This document shows positions 1-9,172 of a stretch of DNA of 64,000 bases, one piece after another. Numbering within the stretch: the stretch's first letter is position 1; every line of letters begins with the position of its first letter. The notes under the pieces are model-generated. The model was given only the letters and a program-made list of their open reading frames with translations. It had not been told where the DNA came from and ran no database searches. The stretch is from positions 1 through 64,000 of the IMG/VR virus record IMGVR_UViG_3300005663_000029, one strand, 5' to 3'. Position numbers and translations under genes: made by a program. Source of the DNA: a virus.

Positions 1-278
1 TCTCCAAATGTCTCTATAATCTGTGCCCGTTCTACTCTAGATTCTTGTACGGATTGGATCAGGAAGTTAGCATTATCATAACCAAACCCTGTATTAAGGT
101 TGTCTTGAGTAGGATATTCCCAACCAGAAGTAGCACCTAATTTGATGGATCTAAATCCACCAGCTATTTCTCTAACTTTGTCATCAAATCCTGCCTCTGC
201 TACCCGGTCCTCACCAAAATCACCAAAGTTAGAACGTCCCAGCTGGTAATCAGGAAAGAAAATTCCTGCTTGCTCTAT
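1..278 (-). CDS. Partial structural-module protein, possible ATA start
   Basis: An open frame on the minus strand runs off the left edge of the window. It begins where the preceding gene stops: the stop TAG and a candidate ATA codon overlap as ATAG. The frame has no ATG, GTG or TTG in its roughly 90 visible codons, and two TGA codons lie just upstream, so it must start in the overlap or be reached by a frameshift. The visible product is soluble and acidic (contains FFPDYQLGRSNFGDFGEDR). It lies downstream of the tape measure gene, so a tail or baseplate role is an inference only. Confidence 0.55.
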   Translation of the reverse strand, partial: MEQAGIFFPDYQLGRSNFGDFGEDRVAEAGFDDKVREIAGGFRSIKLGATSGWEYPTQDNLNTGFGYDNANFLIQSVQESRVERAQIIETFG

Positions 279-574
279 TGGCTGTGTAACTCATCAGCTA
301 GAAATCTTTCAGCTCTCTGATCTGTAGAGGGTATACTCTCAGGTTTAGGCCATGAGGAGTTCAAAATCATTATAGGACCTTCGTCAGTAAAAACCGACAG
401 AGATGCAAATGTGTCTTCTTTAATTGTTATACCTGTTAAAGGACGACGGACATATAATGGACGAGCGGTAAACTTAGACTTAGTAGGATCAGCCTTGGTC
501 GCTCTACGAGCTTCTTCAAACCGATCCCTGAACGGGTCGACTTCTATAGTTAAAAATCTTAAAGGAGCTACCAT
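275..574 (-). CDS. Small virion-module protein, unknown
   Basis: This 99-aa product is not recognised. It has no membrane segment or Cys motif. It starts with ATG behind an AGGTAGG-like ribosome site and is co-linear with the tape measure gene upstream and the edge gene downstream, so it is probably expressed as part of a tail gene operon. Its stop codon overlaps the putative ATA start of the next frame. Confidence 0.6.
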   Translation of the reverse strand: MVAPLRFLTIEVDPFRDRFEEARRATKADPTKSKFTARPLYVRRPLTGITIKEDTFASLSVFTDEGPIMILNSSWPKPESIPSTDQRAERFLADELHSQ

Positions 575-576
575 GA

Positions 577-798
577 TTACCTACCTAATAAAAATTCTTT
601 TATTCTATTATCGGTTGGACGTGGGTCACCTTTAGCGCCTGTGACACGTTTGGCTAGATATGCTTTCATCTTAACAGATAATGCATCCTCGACAGTAACA
701 CGATCTGATACTCTCATGGTAATAGTATTACCCTGAATCCGAATCTTCATCTCGGATTTCTTACTGTCTACGTCTACATTAAAATCTACTTGGTCCAT
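577..798 (-). CDS. Small protein after the tape measure gene, unknown
   Basis: A 73-aa basic product beginning MDQVDFNVDVDSKKSEMKI. The N-terminal half looks like beta strands and the C-terminal half is helical and Lys/Arg-rich. It starts two bases after the tape measure stop codon, so the two are probably translationally coupled. Position suggests a tail component or chaperone; the sequence itself gives no family. Confidence 0.6.
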   Translation of the reverse strand: MDQVDFNVDVDSKKSEMKIRIQGNTITMRVSDRVTVEDALSVKMKAYLAKRVTGAKGDPRPTDNRIKEFLLGR

Positions 799-800
799 AA

Positions 801-3800
801 CTACCTGACTTCTCCGGGATTGACCGGAGGCAGCACAACCGCACCAGGGGTTCCTTGCCCTTTAAATTCTACGGTTCCTGTAAATTCTGCGTTTTCAAAT
901 TTGGCTTTTATACGTCCAGCTGCATCAAGAGCTTCTGCCTTTGAAGGCCTCGCTTGGACTCCGGAGCCAGCTACTCCACCAGAAATACCTCCACCAGGAC
1001 CAACTTTTATCTCGTCACCAGTTAATCCGTATAGACCTCCTACAGTAGAGACAAATAAAGCTTCTTCTGATGCCTTACCTTTAGCTCCCTTTCTCGTTAC
1101 ACCGACCCCGCCTGCTGAACCTTCTGCAAGGATTTTGGTAACTACTTTCTTTAACTCTGCTTTCTTGGCCTCCGGCAGACCACTGCTTTCAATCATCGCT
1201 AAAATTCCTGATAGATCAGGCTTTTCCTTCATCAGTTCTCTGTATACCTTAGTCACAATAGACACGTCAGCTATCATACCTCCTTCGCCACTTAATTCTT
1301 CAAGTTCCCCTGCAGAAAGTTTACCGCCCGCCCCTGCAACTTTCCTAAACTGTTCTAAACCTCTACCGCCTAGAACATCTTTAACGCCTGCGTAAAACTC
1401 CGACACATCTCCTCGTGTCTCTTCCGAAACGTCGGGAATTATCTTTTCTAACCCTGCTTGTATCGAGCCGATATTTAATTGAGCTAGGGATCCATACCCC
1501 TCACCACCAACTCCAGCAAGCTTTTCGAAAGATGCTCGTAAATTACCATAGTTCCTCGCCCCCCATCCAGCAACTTTGTCGAGACTGAAACTATCCGTTA
1601 TTACCGATAATAAAGGTGCAGCCGCTTCATGCCCTACCAGCTTAATCAACTCTTTCTTTGTAGCGGAACGTAAAGCAGAAAGCTTGGCCCGTACACCAGC
1701 CTTCCCTTTTGGGTCTGTAAACCTACCCCCCTTGCTTTTTCCTATACCGATAGCCTGTTTATATGCACCAGCCATCAATTTAGCTATGGTCTTCTGCTGA
1801 TCTCCATATAGTACGTTACTAAGTTTACTACCTTTTACCGCTTTATCTCCTAATATGTCTTCCAAGTCCTCTTGAACATCACCTACTGCATTCAACCCAC
1901 TAGTATCGACAGCGGCCCTCATACCCGCAGCCTGCTCAGATGCATTTATTCCTAATTCTCCTCTATTCTCTTTTCCCATAAGTCTGAGAACCGTCGCCTC
2001 TATAGGTTCTCCTCCAGTGGCTCTCCGAAGTGCGTGAGGAAGATTTGGTAAGTTCGTACCTAGCTGATCTGCCAACTCTTGTTTGAACTCATTTAATCGA
2101 TCTATATCAGAAGAATCCAGGCTTAAATTTAAACCTCCTTCGGATTCTTTTCTATTTAAGTCTTCAAGATTGTATGTTTCTATTACTCTTTTGTAAAATT
2201 GTGTTTTTTGGTATGTGTTAGTTATTTTAGCTGCTGTTTCACGTCCTGCCGCATCACCACTACGGGCTTCTAAAGCTCTTGTGAGTACATCTCCAAAACC
2301 CACCTCTACGTCACTCATTAAATCCTTCATACCCTCGGTACCTATGTTGGCCGCAAAAATACCTCTAAACGCCGACTCCTTTCCCTTAAATGAAGCTTCT
2401 CTTATAGATACATCACCAGCGGATAATCTAGCAGCAGACCGACGTATATCAGCATATGAAGACAAATCCGTAACTCTGTACTTCCCCTCTCCAAAGGAAG
2501 GTCTAGAAACTTGGTCACCGCCCGCCCCGCCTAGAGACATCTTCGCCAGATAAGATTCTTGTTCAGCAAAAAAAGCTGTCTTCATACCCTGGGTAGACAT
2601 AACTGGAGTCTGACCTCCAAGAGCGCCTGTTACAGGATCCACTACTTTTTTTTGAAAAGCATTAGCTATATCAGCCGCAGCATTTTGAATAGAAGTAGCG
2701 AATTTTTCTAAAACTTTATCTAAGTGACCTCCTATAGAGTATAACTCTTCTTGCCGGTCCATCTCAGCTTTTTTAGCTACTTGGACTGTAGCTTGTTGTT
2801 GAAGGGTTTTAACGGCCTGCCTATTAGTAGGAGTAAATTCATCCATAATATTTCTAAAGGCTGGAGTGTCTGCCATATCTGGACCATAAATAGTGGCTCT
2901 AGCTTTACCTACCCCAGCTTCCTTAGAAATACCCGCGCCCACCGCTATCTGCCCACCAGTTCCTTGTGAGAACTTCTCAAGAAATAAAGGTAAGTCACCA
3001 CCTACGTCATCCAGGAACACTTTAGTGTTCTTCCCTAGTTCAGCTAAAAAAGTTCTCCCAAAATCAACAGATTTTCTAGTTGCTAAATCCCTAACTTCCG
3101 ACCAGGACATTCCACCGTTCAGGAATTTGTTCATAGCCTTTCTATCAACTGTTCCGTTTTTATTCATAAAAGCTATGGCTGGCATTACCGCTGCTCCTGT
3201 ACCGCCACTTTCTTCGGTCCGCAAAGCTCTCGATCCAGCTTCTTGCAGCAAAGCTGTGAACTTCTCTACGCCGCCGACCTGCTCTATATCTCCCGGTGTT
3301 ATATACTGTAACTTCTCCATTGTCCCTAGTTGGGTACCTATATCTAAAGCTGCCTTTGCGCCTCCTGCCTTAGTAGCATACCCTCCAGCACCAGCTCCCC
3401 GTGAAGCTAGTCTACCGGCTCCTTGCATACCCATACCGGTTAAATTTCCACTCACTTGCATGTTTAAAGCAAACTGAGCAGCATCAGAAGCACGATAAAA
3501 ACCCATACGGGTTATCTCATCGAAGATATCAACAGCTTCTTCAAGAGAAGTTTGTGTAGCTCTAGCTACATCCTTTAAGGTCTTAAGAGTATCTTTAAAC
3601 TTCTTGGCAAACTGTTCTGGGTTTTTAGACGTACCCATCATACGGAACATGTCTTTTTGTCCCATTTTTTCCATGACGGTCATTAACTCGTCTGTGGAAG
3701 TTTGGGTATCTTCGGCACCCATACCTCTAATTAAACCACCCATCTGCCTCATCTGAGAACGAGTAGCGCCACCACCAGCTCCACCACCGATACCAGCTCC

Positions 3801-4607
3801 TCCAAACATCTGATTACCATACCTACGAGTAATATCTTGGGCCTGTCTTTCAGAACGCACACCTTCAGCCATATTTCCAGTTAGGTAATCGACTCCTTGA
3901 TATAAAGCCATACCGGCAGCAAATTGAGGCATAAAAGCTGCTCCACCAGCAAGAGCGCCTATACCTCTTGCGGCAGTCATACCCATACCTCTACCGAGTG
4001 CTGCCCCTTTTGCAGCTCCATAAGCACCGGAGGTCACACTACCAAAGCCCATATTGAGAATACCACCTCCGGCACCAGCAGCTGCTCCAGCTGCTCTACT
4101 AGCTAAACCAGCACCCGGCTGCATCAAACCAGCAGATAATTTTCCTAACCCTATACCTCCAGCTAACATACCTACGGTAGCACCCATACCAATTGCACCA
4201 GCCCCCGCACTAACAGCAGCGCCGCCTAACTGTTCACCCATATATTGACCAGCTGCACCACGCATCTGAGAATTAGAAAATGGAATCGACATAGGGTTTC
4301 TACCCATCAGAGACGACATCGCTCCACCCATACCCCCAAACTGCATGTAGGGATCTCTCATACCTCCAAAAGATTGGACACTCTGCGGCATCTGCCAGGG
4401 ACTAAAATTACCGCCAGCACCGACACCTCCTGCAGGCTGGGACATAAAAGGATCATACCCAGCATACGAATTATAAGAAGGCCCACCACCTCCACCTCTA
4501 CCTCCACCGTAACCAGGACTCAACGAACTTGCATAAGCATCGCGTTGGCCGAAAGCTCCTACCTGCTGATTAATTAGACTAGCAGTTTGAGAACTAGTTA
4601 AAGGCAT
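801..4607 (-). CDS. Tape-measure-like tail protein
   Basis: At 1,268 aa this is by far the longest gene of the virion module. The N-terminal 120 residues are Gly/Ser/Tyr-rich and disordered. Residues about 120-250 are a run of small hydrophobic residues (AAGAGGG, GAGAIGMGATVGMLAGGIGLG) typical of the membrane-inserting part of tape measure proteins. Long alanine-rich helical regions follow, and the tail is again Gly-rich. In siphophages and myophages this protein sets tail length and helps DNA cross the inner membrane. It starts in a TGATG overlap with the gene before it. The assignment rests on length, composition and context rather than a catalytic motif; no lysozyme or peptidase domain was seen in it. 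Confidence 0.8.
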   Translation of the reverse strand: MPLTSSQTASLINQQVGAFGQRDAYASSLSPGYGGGRGGGGGPSYNSYAGYDPFMSQPAGGVGAGGNFSPWQMPQSVQSFGGMRDPYMQFGGMGGAMSSLMGRNPMSIPFSNSQMRGAAGQYMGEQLGGAAVSAGAGAIGMGATVGMLAGGIGLGKLSAGLMQPGAGLASRAAGAAAGAGGGILNMGFGSVTSGAYGAAKGAALGRGMGMTAARGIGALAGGAAFMPQFAAGMALYQGVDYLTGNMAEGVRSERQAQDITRRYGNQMFGGAGIGGGAGGGATRSQMRQMGGLIRGMGAEDTQTSTDELMTVMEKMGQKDMFRMMGTSKNPEQFAKKFKDTLKTLKDVARATQTSLEEAVDIFDEITRMGFYRASDAAQFALNMQVSGNLTGMGMQGAGRLASRGAGAGGYATKAGGAKAALDIGTQLGTMEKLQYITPGDIEQVGGVEKFTALLQEAGSRALRTEESGGTGAAVMPAIAFMNKNGTVDRKAMNKFLNGGMSWSEVRDLATRKSVDFGRTFLAELGKNTKVFLDDVGGDLPLFLEKFSQGTGGQIAVGAGISKEAGVGKARATIYGPDMADTPAFRNIMDEFTPTNRQAVKTLQQQATVQVAKKAEMDRQEELYSIGGHLDKVLEKFATSIQNAAADIANAFQKKVVDPVTGALGGQTPVMSTQGMKTAFFAEQESYLAKMSLGGAGGDQVSRPSFGEGKYRVTDLSSYADIRRSAARLSAGDVSIREASFKGKESAFRGIFAANIGTEGMKDLMSDVEVGFGDVLTRALEARSGDAAGRETAAKITNTYQKTQFYKRVIETYNLEDLNRKESEGGLNLSLDSSDIDRLNEFKQELADQLGTNLPNLPHALRRATGGEPIEATVLRLMGKENRGELGINASEQAAGMRAAVDTSGLNAVGDVQEDLEDILGDKAVKGSKLSNVLYGDQQKTIAKLMAGAYKQAIGIGKSKGGRFTDPKGKAGVRAKLSALRSATKKELIKLVGHEAAAPLLSVITDSFSLDKVAGWGARNYGNLRASFEKLAGVGGEGYGSLAQLNIGSIQAGLEKIIPDVSEETRGDVSEFYAGVKDVLGGRGLEQFRKVAGAGGKLSAGELEELSGEGGMIADVSIVTKVYRELMKEKPDLSGILAMIESSGLPEAKKAELKKVVTKILAEGSAGGVGVTRKGAKGKASEEALFVSTVGGLYGLTGDEIKVGPGGGISGGVAGSGVQARPSKAEALDAAGRIKAKFENAEFTGTVEFKGQGTPGAVVLPPVNPGEVR

Positions 4608-4990
4608 CAGTCACCGACTAAAACTTTCTGCAGGTAGTCATAGGCCTGACTTATCTTTATCTCTGGAGGAAAGAAGAAGAACCTAACATCTTTACGTAGA
4701 GTTAATCTTTTATTTGGCTGTCTTGGGCTACTAACCGATACATCTATAGAAGAGTACTCTTCATCAATCTCTCTAAAATCTACTGGTAGTATCCCAATGA
4801 GTCTACCACGTGGCATCATAATGACGCCATCCTCTTTATGTTGAGCCTTACCTCCTTCAAGTTTAAAAACATAACGCAGAGCATTGGTAAGATCGTCGAT
4901 AGACATGGTAGCTGGTGGAGCACCAAGGCTCTGATCAGCTGTCCCAGGTATCTCTGTAAATTGTGTATCTTTAGGTTGTTCTGTCATCAT
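4607..4990 (-). CDS. Tail-module protein upstream of the tape measure
   Basis: The 127-aa product starts at ATG 4990-4988, chosen because GGAGG lies six bases upstream; a longer frame from 5044 would overlap the previous gene. It ends in a TGATG overlap with the tape measure gene. This is the position usually held by a tail assembly chaperone, but no slippery frameshift site was identified. The product is alpha/beta with an acidic N-terminus and no recognisable family. Confidence 0.65.
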   Translation of the reverse strand: MMTEQPKDTQFTEIPGTADQSLGAPPATMSIDDLTNALRYVFKLEGGKAQHKEDGVIMMPRGRLIGILPVDFREIDEEYSSIDVSVSSPRQPNKRLTLRKDVRFFFFPPEIKISQAYDYLQKVLVGD

Positions 4991-4991
4991 T

Positions 4992-5297
4992 TTAAGCCTC
5001 CACCACACCAGAGTTGTCAACTCTTGCAGCTTCTCTCTTAGCAATAGCTCTTTTATTGAAAAAGTTTTGAATCACTCTCTTCAAGTTCTTCCTACATCTT
5101 ACACAGAGATCGTTCATCTCGACTTTAAATGTCTGATCGTCTCCAAGATCTATCTCTACGTAAGCCGCTAAGTCTGTTGGTTGTTCTAAATCTGGGGGGC
5201 TGTTCGGATTATAAGGTATAGTGTCTCCGTATTCTTTTCCACATGCGTCACACTCCCGAAAAAGTTGAAGCAGTAGATTCTTCGTCTTTATCGCCAT
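4992..5297 (-). CDS. Small two-CxxC zinc-binding-like protein
   Basis: A 101-aa product with CDAC near residue 16 and CVRC near residue 65, spaced as for a zinc ribbon or treble clef, then a basic C-terminal tail rich in Lys and Arg. It starts with ATG behind AGGAGA and is the first gene of the minus-strand tail operon, facing the divergent promoter region at 5298-5408. Role unknown. Confidence 0.65.
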   Translation of the reverse strand: MAIKTKNLLLQLFRECDACGKEYGDTIPYNPNSPPDLEQPTDLAAYVEIDLGDDQTFKVEMNDLCVRCRKNLKRVIQNFFNKRAIAKREAARVDNSGVVEA

Positions 5298-5384
5298 TTT
5301 ACTATTCTCCTGTTATTAGAGTTGAAGAGCCTTTCCTTAGTGATACCGCATAGTTCGATAAAATGCAATAGTCTAATTTTGCTG

Positions 5385-5390
5385 CTATAA
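5385..5390 (+). promoter_or_regulatory. Candidate promoter -10 (CTATAAG motif)
   Basis: CTATAAGTACTG lies 19 bases before the first gene of a plus-strand block, inside the 111-base divergent gap 5298-5408. It matches the YATAAG motif that recurs in front of plus-strand transcription units in this window. No clear -35 was seen. Confidence 0.4.
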
Positions 5391-5408
5391 GTACTGTGGA
5401 GGAAAAAA

Positions 5409-5702
5409 ATGCCAGGAGCTTTTTGTCAGATATTAAAAGACTGTTCTACTGATGGAGAGATATGGTGCAAATCCCTTAACTGCCATTCCTGTGACCATCT
5501 AGATGAGTTCATTAACGAGGTCCTAGTAGGTCTGGCGATGGGAGAAGTTCGTGGAAATTTCTTTTGGTTGTGCGACTACTGCTTGCGAGAAACTAAAAGA
5601 AGAGACAAGCTGTATCTAGGAGTATTCGAAACAGGGGAGTGCGATCATTGCAACCTACCCCACATAATTCTTAACGGAGTAATTTTACTCGGAGACAAAT
5701 AA
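5409..5702 (+). CDS. Cys-rich small protein, unknown
   Basis: A 97-aa product with pairs CHSC (about residue 28), CDYC (about 57) and CDHC (about 79) plus single Cys, consistent with one or two zinc sites. It opens a seven-gene plus-strand block and has a strong GGAGG ribosome site. It overlaps the next gene as TAATGG. Not recognised as a family. Confidence 0.65.
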   Translation: MPGAFCQILKDCSTDGEIWCKSLNCHSCDHLDEFINEVLVGLAMGEVRGNFFWLCDYCLRETKRRDKLYLGVFETGECDHCNLPHIILNGVILLGDK

Positions 5703-6127
5703 TGGAAGACCTACCTTTAATCTATGCCAACAGAAAACTTCTGCAGTTGAATATTACAGAAAACATGAAGTTAGTAGAGATACTAAGTGACATATTTGGA
5801 GCTACTGTAGACGACAGGTTGGAACTTATAATTAACCTGATTGAGGAAACCTCGTCAAAACTCGTAGTTCATAAAATGATAGACAAAGAGCTTCTGCTAG
5901 ACCCAAATACTCCAGAAGAGATCACTACAAAGATGGTGATAAAGTTAGAGGAAGGTTTAGAGCTATTAATCCAACAACTTAGCGCACACCTGTCAGAAAC
6001 CGACATACACGCACTTCTTTCTACACATCTCCCAGACAAATATAAAGGAGTACCGGAACCTGAAGATACATCAGAAGGTTTAGAGTTTGGTGCTCCGGCA
6101 CCACCGTCAGACGATAATGAAGGCTAA
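5702..6127 (+). CDS. Helical protein of unknown function
   Basis: A 141-aa acidic, mostly helical product that ends in a Pro/Asp-rich disordered tail (APAPPSDDNEG). Start codon overlaps the stop of the gene before it by one base and its own stop overlaps the next start by 11 bases, so it is part of a translationally coupled run. Confidence 0.6.
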   Translation: MEDLPLIYANRKLLQLNITENMKLVEILSDIFGATVDDRLELIINLIEETSSKLVVHKMIDKELLLDPNTPEEITTKMVIKLEEGLELLIQQLSAHLSETDIHALLSTHLPDKYKGVPEPEDTSEGLEFGAPAPPSDDNEG

Positions 6128-6578
6128 CAAACACAGCAGGGATAAACTCCTTGAGCACTACACAAATACAGCAAAAAAGTATCTAGCAGAGCATTGTCGA
6201 CACGAAGTTATCGCTTTAATATTTCCATCTACAAAGTTAATAGAGTCAGGCCGGTTTGCAAACGTAGTTCCTTTATCACTAGATTCTTCTGAAGCAGAGA
6301 ACATGAAAAGATGGCGTAAACTGTTCTCATCTATTTATATGCAAACTAGGGCTTATGGCTACGTCCTTATTTTTGAGACAATCTCGGCCGTAAATTCTGA
6401 AGAAGAAAATGTTATAAGAGATGTAGACGGTCAAACGTTAAATATTTTAGTGGACGTTCGTGGTGAAAAACCTGTTGTAAATGAAATTGTGTATAAGATA
6501 ATTGGAGGTCAAGTACATTTTCTTAGCCAACACAAAACAACAACGGTCAGAATAAATCCGTTGAATTCTAAAAGGTAA
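6117..6578 (+). CDS. Unknown protein
   Basis: The 153-aa product begins MKANKHSRDKLLEHY. Start 6117 was preferred over a non-ATG codon at 6087 because it keeps the overlap with the previous gene short. The sequence is alpha/beta with no Cys pairs, membrane segment or known catalytic motif. Confidence 0.6.
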   Translation: MKANKHSRDKLLEHYTNTAKKYLAEHCRHEVIALIFPSTKLIESGRFANVVPLSLDSSEAENMKRWRKLFSSIYMQTRAYGYVLIFETISAVNSEEENVIRDVDGQTLNILVDVRGEKPVVNEIVYKIIGGQVHFLSQHKTTTVRINPLNSKR

Positions 6579-6583
6579 TCTCA

Positions 6584-6880
6584 ATGTTAAAAACTTTAAT
6601 TGATTTTGGCTTAACCCGAAAGGCAAACATAAGATTAACCAATGTAATAGAGAAAGCAGTAGGCAACATAATAGTTGGAGATCCGAACTCTGCTTTAACC
6701 TCTGCAAAAACTCTTGCGGAAACACTACAAAAATTAGCTAACACAAAAACTTATGCCGCAGCCACTTCTAAAAAGGTAGTAGAGAACATACTGAAAATCT
6801 TCTTAGAGATGACAGAAACGTATAAGATCGACGATGTTCTAGCAGACATAACTAAGATACTGAAAGGAACAGCACTCTGA
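6584..6880 (+). CDS. Small helical protein, unknown
   Basis: A 98-aa all-helical product following the previous gene by five bases. No family recognised. A hairpin with a short T run (6904-6924) follows and may end or attenuate this part of the transcript. Confidence 0.55.
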   Translation: MLKTLIDFGLTRKANIRLTNVIEKAVGNIIVGDPNSALTSAKTLAETLQKLANTKTYAAATSKKVVENILKIFLEMTETYKIDDVLADITKILKGTAL

Positions 6881-6903
6881 TATCAGAAGGATGCCCATTC
6901 TTT

Positions 6904-6924
6904 AGGGACAGTTGTTGTCCTTTT
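6904..6924 (+). terminator. Possible attenuator or weak terminator hairpin
   Basis: AGGGACA pairs with TGTCCTT across a five-base loop (7 pairs, one G-T), followed by TT. It sits in the 65-base gap between two genes of the block. The T run is short, so termination would be partial. Confidence 0.35.
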
Positions 6925-6945
6925 AGCGATGGGGAACCCTCATGT

Positions 6946-7452
6946 ATGAAGACAATTTGTATAATTGACGATAGTAAAAGTAGACACCTAAATTCTGAAG
7001 AAGAGGACTATCTGTTTGATAACTTTGAGCCTATAGAGTCTCTTCCAGGACTTATGAGTGATGAAGCAGTACACATAAAACAGTTAAAACATAAAGGTGC
7101 AGAATATGAAATAGACGATTATCTAAACGGATGGGATTGGTGGTTCTACCACGGAGTCACTGCTGCGGGAGATACTATTATAGTTGAAGAGTCTAGTACT
7201 GGAACTAAACTTGTATTCTCGACTAGAGAGGAAAGAGGTTATGGAATCCTCACCGTTACCCCTACAGGTATAGTGACACACCAAGAGTACGGAACGTTCG
7301 ACGAAGAGTTTATCCACAAACTTCGGAAAGAAACAGGAATTAAATCTCTACGAGAATGGAGAAAACTAGACTTCGTTGTTCTAGTAGATAGGTATGGAAA
7401 TGAGTTCAGATCAAAACCCGTTTACGCACTTTCTTGCTACGCAGGAGGATGA
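6946..7452 (+). CDS. Unknown acidic protein
   Basis: A 168-aa product beginning MKTICIIDDSKSR. The start resembles a response-regulator beta strand, but the phosphoacceptor layout of that family does not continue, so that reading is not adopted. It overlaps the next gene by 50-60 bases. Confidence 0.55.
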   Translation: MKTICIIDDSKSRHLNSEEEDYLFDNFEPIESLPGLMSDEAVHIKQLKHKGAEYEIDDYLNGWDWWFYHGVTAAGDTIIVEESSTGTKLVFSTREERGYGILTVTPTGIVTHQEYGTFDEEFIHKLRKETGIKSLREWRKLDFVVLVDRYGNEFRSKPVYALSCYAGG

Positions 7453-7753
7453 GTCGATCATAGGTCTGGTAGCATTCTTCTATTCGAAGATGCGGTCTGT
7501 TATGGAGGACAAAGTGAGTAGAAAAATTCTTGAGGGCATACTTAAAGAATCTGTTATAAGCTCACGCCTTAAAACAGGAAAGTTGTGGAAAAAATATCAA
7601 CCATCCTTAGTACAAAACGTACAACTAGAACACACACTAGATAGATTTGGAGGAGATGTTATGAAACTTTGTAATGAACTAAGCGAGATAGTAGACATAC
7701 CTGAAAAAGCGGTAGTGTTCTGCCTTACGAGAAATGTTAGCGACGAACAGTAA
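7394..7753 (+). CDS. Unknown helical protein
   Basis: A 119-aa product; ATG codons at 7394 and 7400 are both possible starts. Helical, with no recognisable motif. It overlaps the genes on both sides (59 bases before, 20 bases after), which points to translational coupling rather than independent expression. Confidence 0.5.
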   Translation: MEMSSDQNPFTHFLATQEDESIIGLVAFFYSKMRSVMEDKVSRKILEGILKESVISSRLKTGKLWKKYQPSLVQNVQLEHTLDRFGGDVMKLCNELSEIVDIPEKAVVFCLTRNVSDEQ

Positions 7754-8222
7754 GCACAGCGCACTGCTGGTAGAAGACGGTATTGTGTCAGGAGGAAGGA
7801 TGATTGCTTCTGCAGATATTAGAATCAAAAGTCTCTCTCATATGAAATTAAACAGGCTATCTATACCAGACGAATTATATAGATGGTGGGTACGTAAGGG
7901 AGCAAGATCTGAGAACCCATTAAAAGAATGGTCTGATACTTTTGCCCCTGCATACATAGAGCATTTAAATATGCCCAGTTCTCAAAAAGACCTAGAGAAA
8001 CTAATGGGTGAGATACAACACAGAAAACACTTAGTCTGGTTGATAGGTCCCCTTGGAATGTATAGAAAGGTAAACGAGCCTCTCAGAATGTGTAGTCGAC
8101 GGATAATCTACGATTATATAGTGCACGGAGATTATCGCTTAGCACCTAGATACCCGGACTATTGGCTTTCAGGTGAGTACAAAAATACAACTATGTACTC
8201 ATCCTTCGAGCATTCTGGTTAA
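7734..8222 (+). CDS. Unknown protein, last of the plus-strand block
   Basis: A 162-aa basic product with several Trp residues (DELYRWWVRKGAR, DYWLSGEY). Role unknown. It meets the minus-strand gene 8219-8407 tail to tail with a four-base overlap. Confidence 0.55.
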   Translation: MLATNSKHSALLVEDGIVSGGRMIASADIRIKSLSHMKLNRLSIPDELYRWWVRKGARSENPLKEWSDTFAPAYIEHLNMPSSQKDLEKLMGEIQHRKHLVWLIGPLGMYRKVNEPLRMCSRRIIYDYIVHGDYRLAPRYPDYWLSGEYKNTTMYSSFEHSG

Positions 8223-8407
8223 GGAATAGAGTACAAATACGTATACAAAAGTACCCTCTGTCTAAGCTCATTGTCTTGTACTGTCTGAGTCACAGCTACT
8301 TCTGCCGCAGGATCTAAAGTAGCAAACCAAGTATTAATCTCATCTTCCAGATCTTCTATGTCTGTAGGAGCGTTTAACGTTTTGATAAATATCTTAACAG
8401 CTTTCAT
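8219..8407 (-). CDS. Small paralogue of the 'KIF-L-DLE-EIN' family
   Basis: A 62-aa product, MKAVKIFIKTLNAP then IEDLEDEINTWFATL. The same pattern opens the fibre-like protein at 9173-10699 and forms the whole of the products at 58891-59103 and 59140-59349. The family is not known to me. The domain as the N-terminus of a fibre-like protein suggests an attachment or virion-interaction module. Confidence 0.6.
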   Translation of the reverse strand: MKAVKIFIKTLNAPTDIEDLEDEINTWFATLDPAAEVAVTQTVQDNELRQRVLLYTYLYSIP

Positions 8408-8509
8408 ATCCCTATCCTATTGTGCCTGGCGGTAAGATCATTTATAGATCTGTAAGATAATTTTGCTTGTTTAACCATCTATCTTACTTCAAGTACATTT
8501 CTAGGTTGC

Positions 8510-8653
8510 TCATAATTCATGCATCAACTCAACATCGGCACTATCACCAGCCTGTCCACCAACTGTTACTTTTACACGAATAACTTCTCCAAGTAAATCA
8601 AGTACCTTAGCCTGTGAACCATTAGCTATAAATTGTACAGAAATCAAATCCAC
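8510..8653 (-). CDS. 47-aa protein, GTG start
   Basis: A short frame with GTG start preceded by GAGGAATAATT. It translates to a 47-aa product containing EVIRVKVTVGGQAGDSADVE, which looks like a small beta domain. It begins two bases after the stop codon of the upstream gene 8656-9126, so it is likely coupled to it. Function unknown. Confidence 0.45.
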   Translation of the reverse strand: MDLISVQFIANGSQAKVLDLLGEVIRVKVTVGGQAGDSADVELMHEL

Positions 8654-8655
8654 AA

Positions 8656-9126
8656 TTATTCCTCGATGATTTCCATGATAGCGGCTAACTGACCGCCCGT
8701 AACTTCTTCGGGAATATTATCAGGTGATAAAAGGAAAAGATTGATATCAACAGAGTCTTCCAATAGTTCGTTGTATTCCTCTATCTGTTGCTCGCGCGCG
8801 CTGATCATATCCGCGTGCTGATCTTGAAGCGCTTTTAGTTCGACATCGAAACTAACACGATCCTGTATAATATATTCAAAGTTTGAAACCTGAGGTTTGC
8901 CATCGTCATCTTTAACCGCGTGCTTGATACATAAATCGATTCTTTCTTTCTGGTAGGCCATAAATGCTTCAGGCGGTTTTGAGGCATCCTGTAAACTCTG
9001 CACGATCATTTCCAGAGTTCGCAGATTCCTGGCAACGGCATAATTCCATTTTACACCCTTGATATTGGCTACCGCAGACAACCCGGCAGCGATCCGTAAT
9101 ACATCTCTATTTTTCATTGTCTTCAT
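8656..9126 (-). CDS. Helical virion-module protein, unknown
   Basis: A 156-aa mostly helical product with a coiled-coil-like middle (residues about 95-125, rich in Glu and Gln). Its context, just after the fibre-like gene, suggests a tail-completion or fibre-assembly role. A DUF1617-type phage protein is a possibility that I cannot confirm by eye. Confidence 0.55.
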   Translation of the reverse strand: MKTMKNRDVLRIAAGLSAVANIKGVKWNYAVARNLRTLEMIVQSLQDASKPPEAFMAYQKERIDLCIKHAVKDDDGKPQVSNFEYIIQDRVSFDVELKALQDQHADMISAREQQIEEYNELLEDSVDINLFLLSPDNIPEEVTGGQLAAIMEIIEE

Positions 9127-9172
9127 GTTTTCTGTAAAGCCTCAACTTGTTTTGCGTTTATTCATAATATAA

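Noticed and set aside
790-4577. Several plus-strand Pro/Thr/Ser-rich frames
   Set aside because: They are antisense shadows of the Gly/Ala-rich tape measure gene and have no ribosome sites.
6946-7452. Response-regulator receiver domain suggested by IIDDSKSR
   Set aside because: The later phosphoacceptor Asp, Thr and Lys positions are not found.
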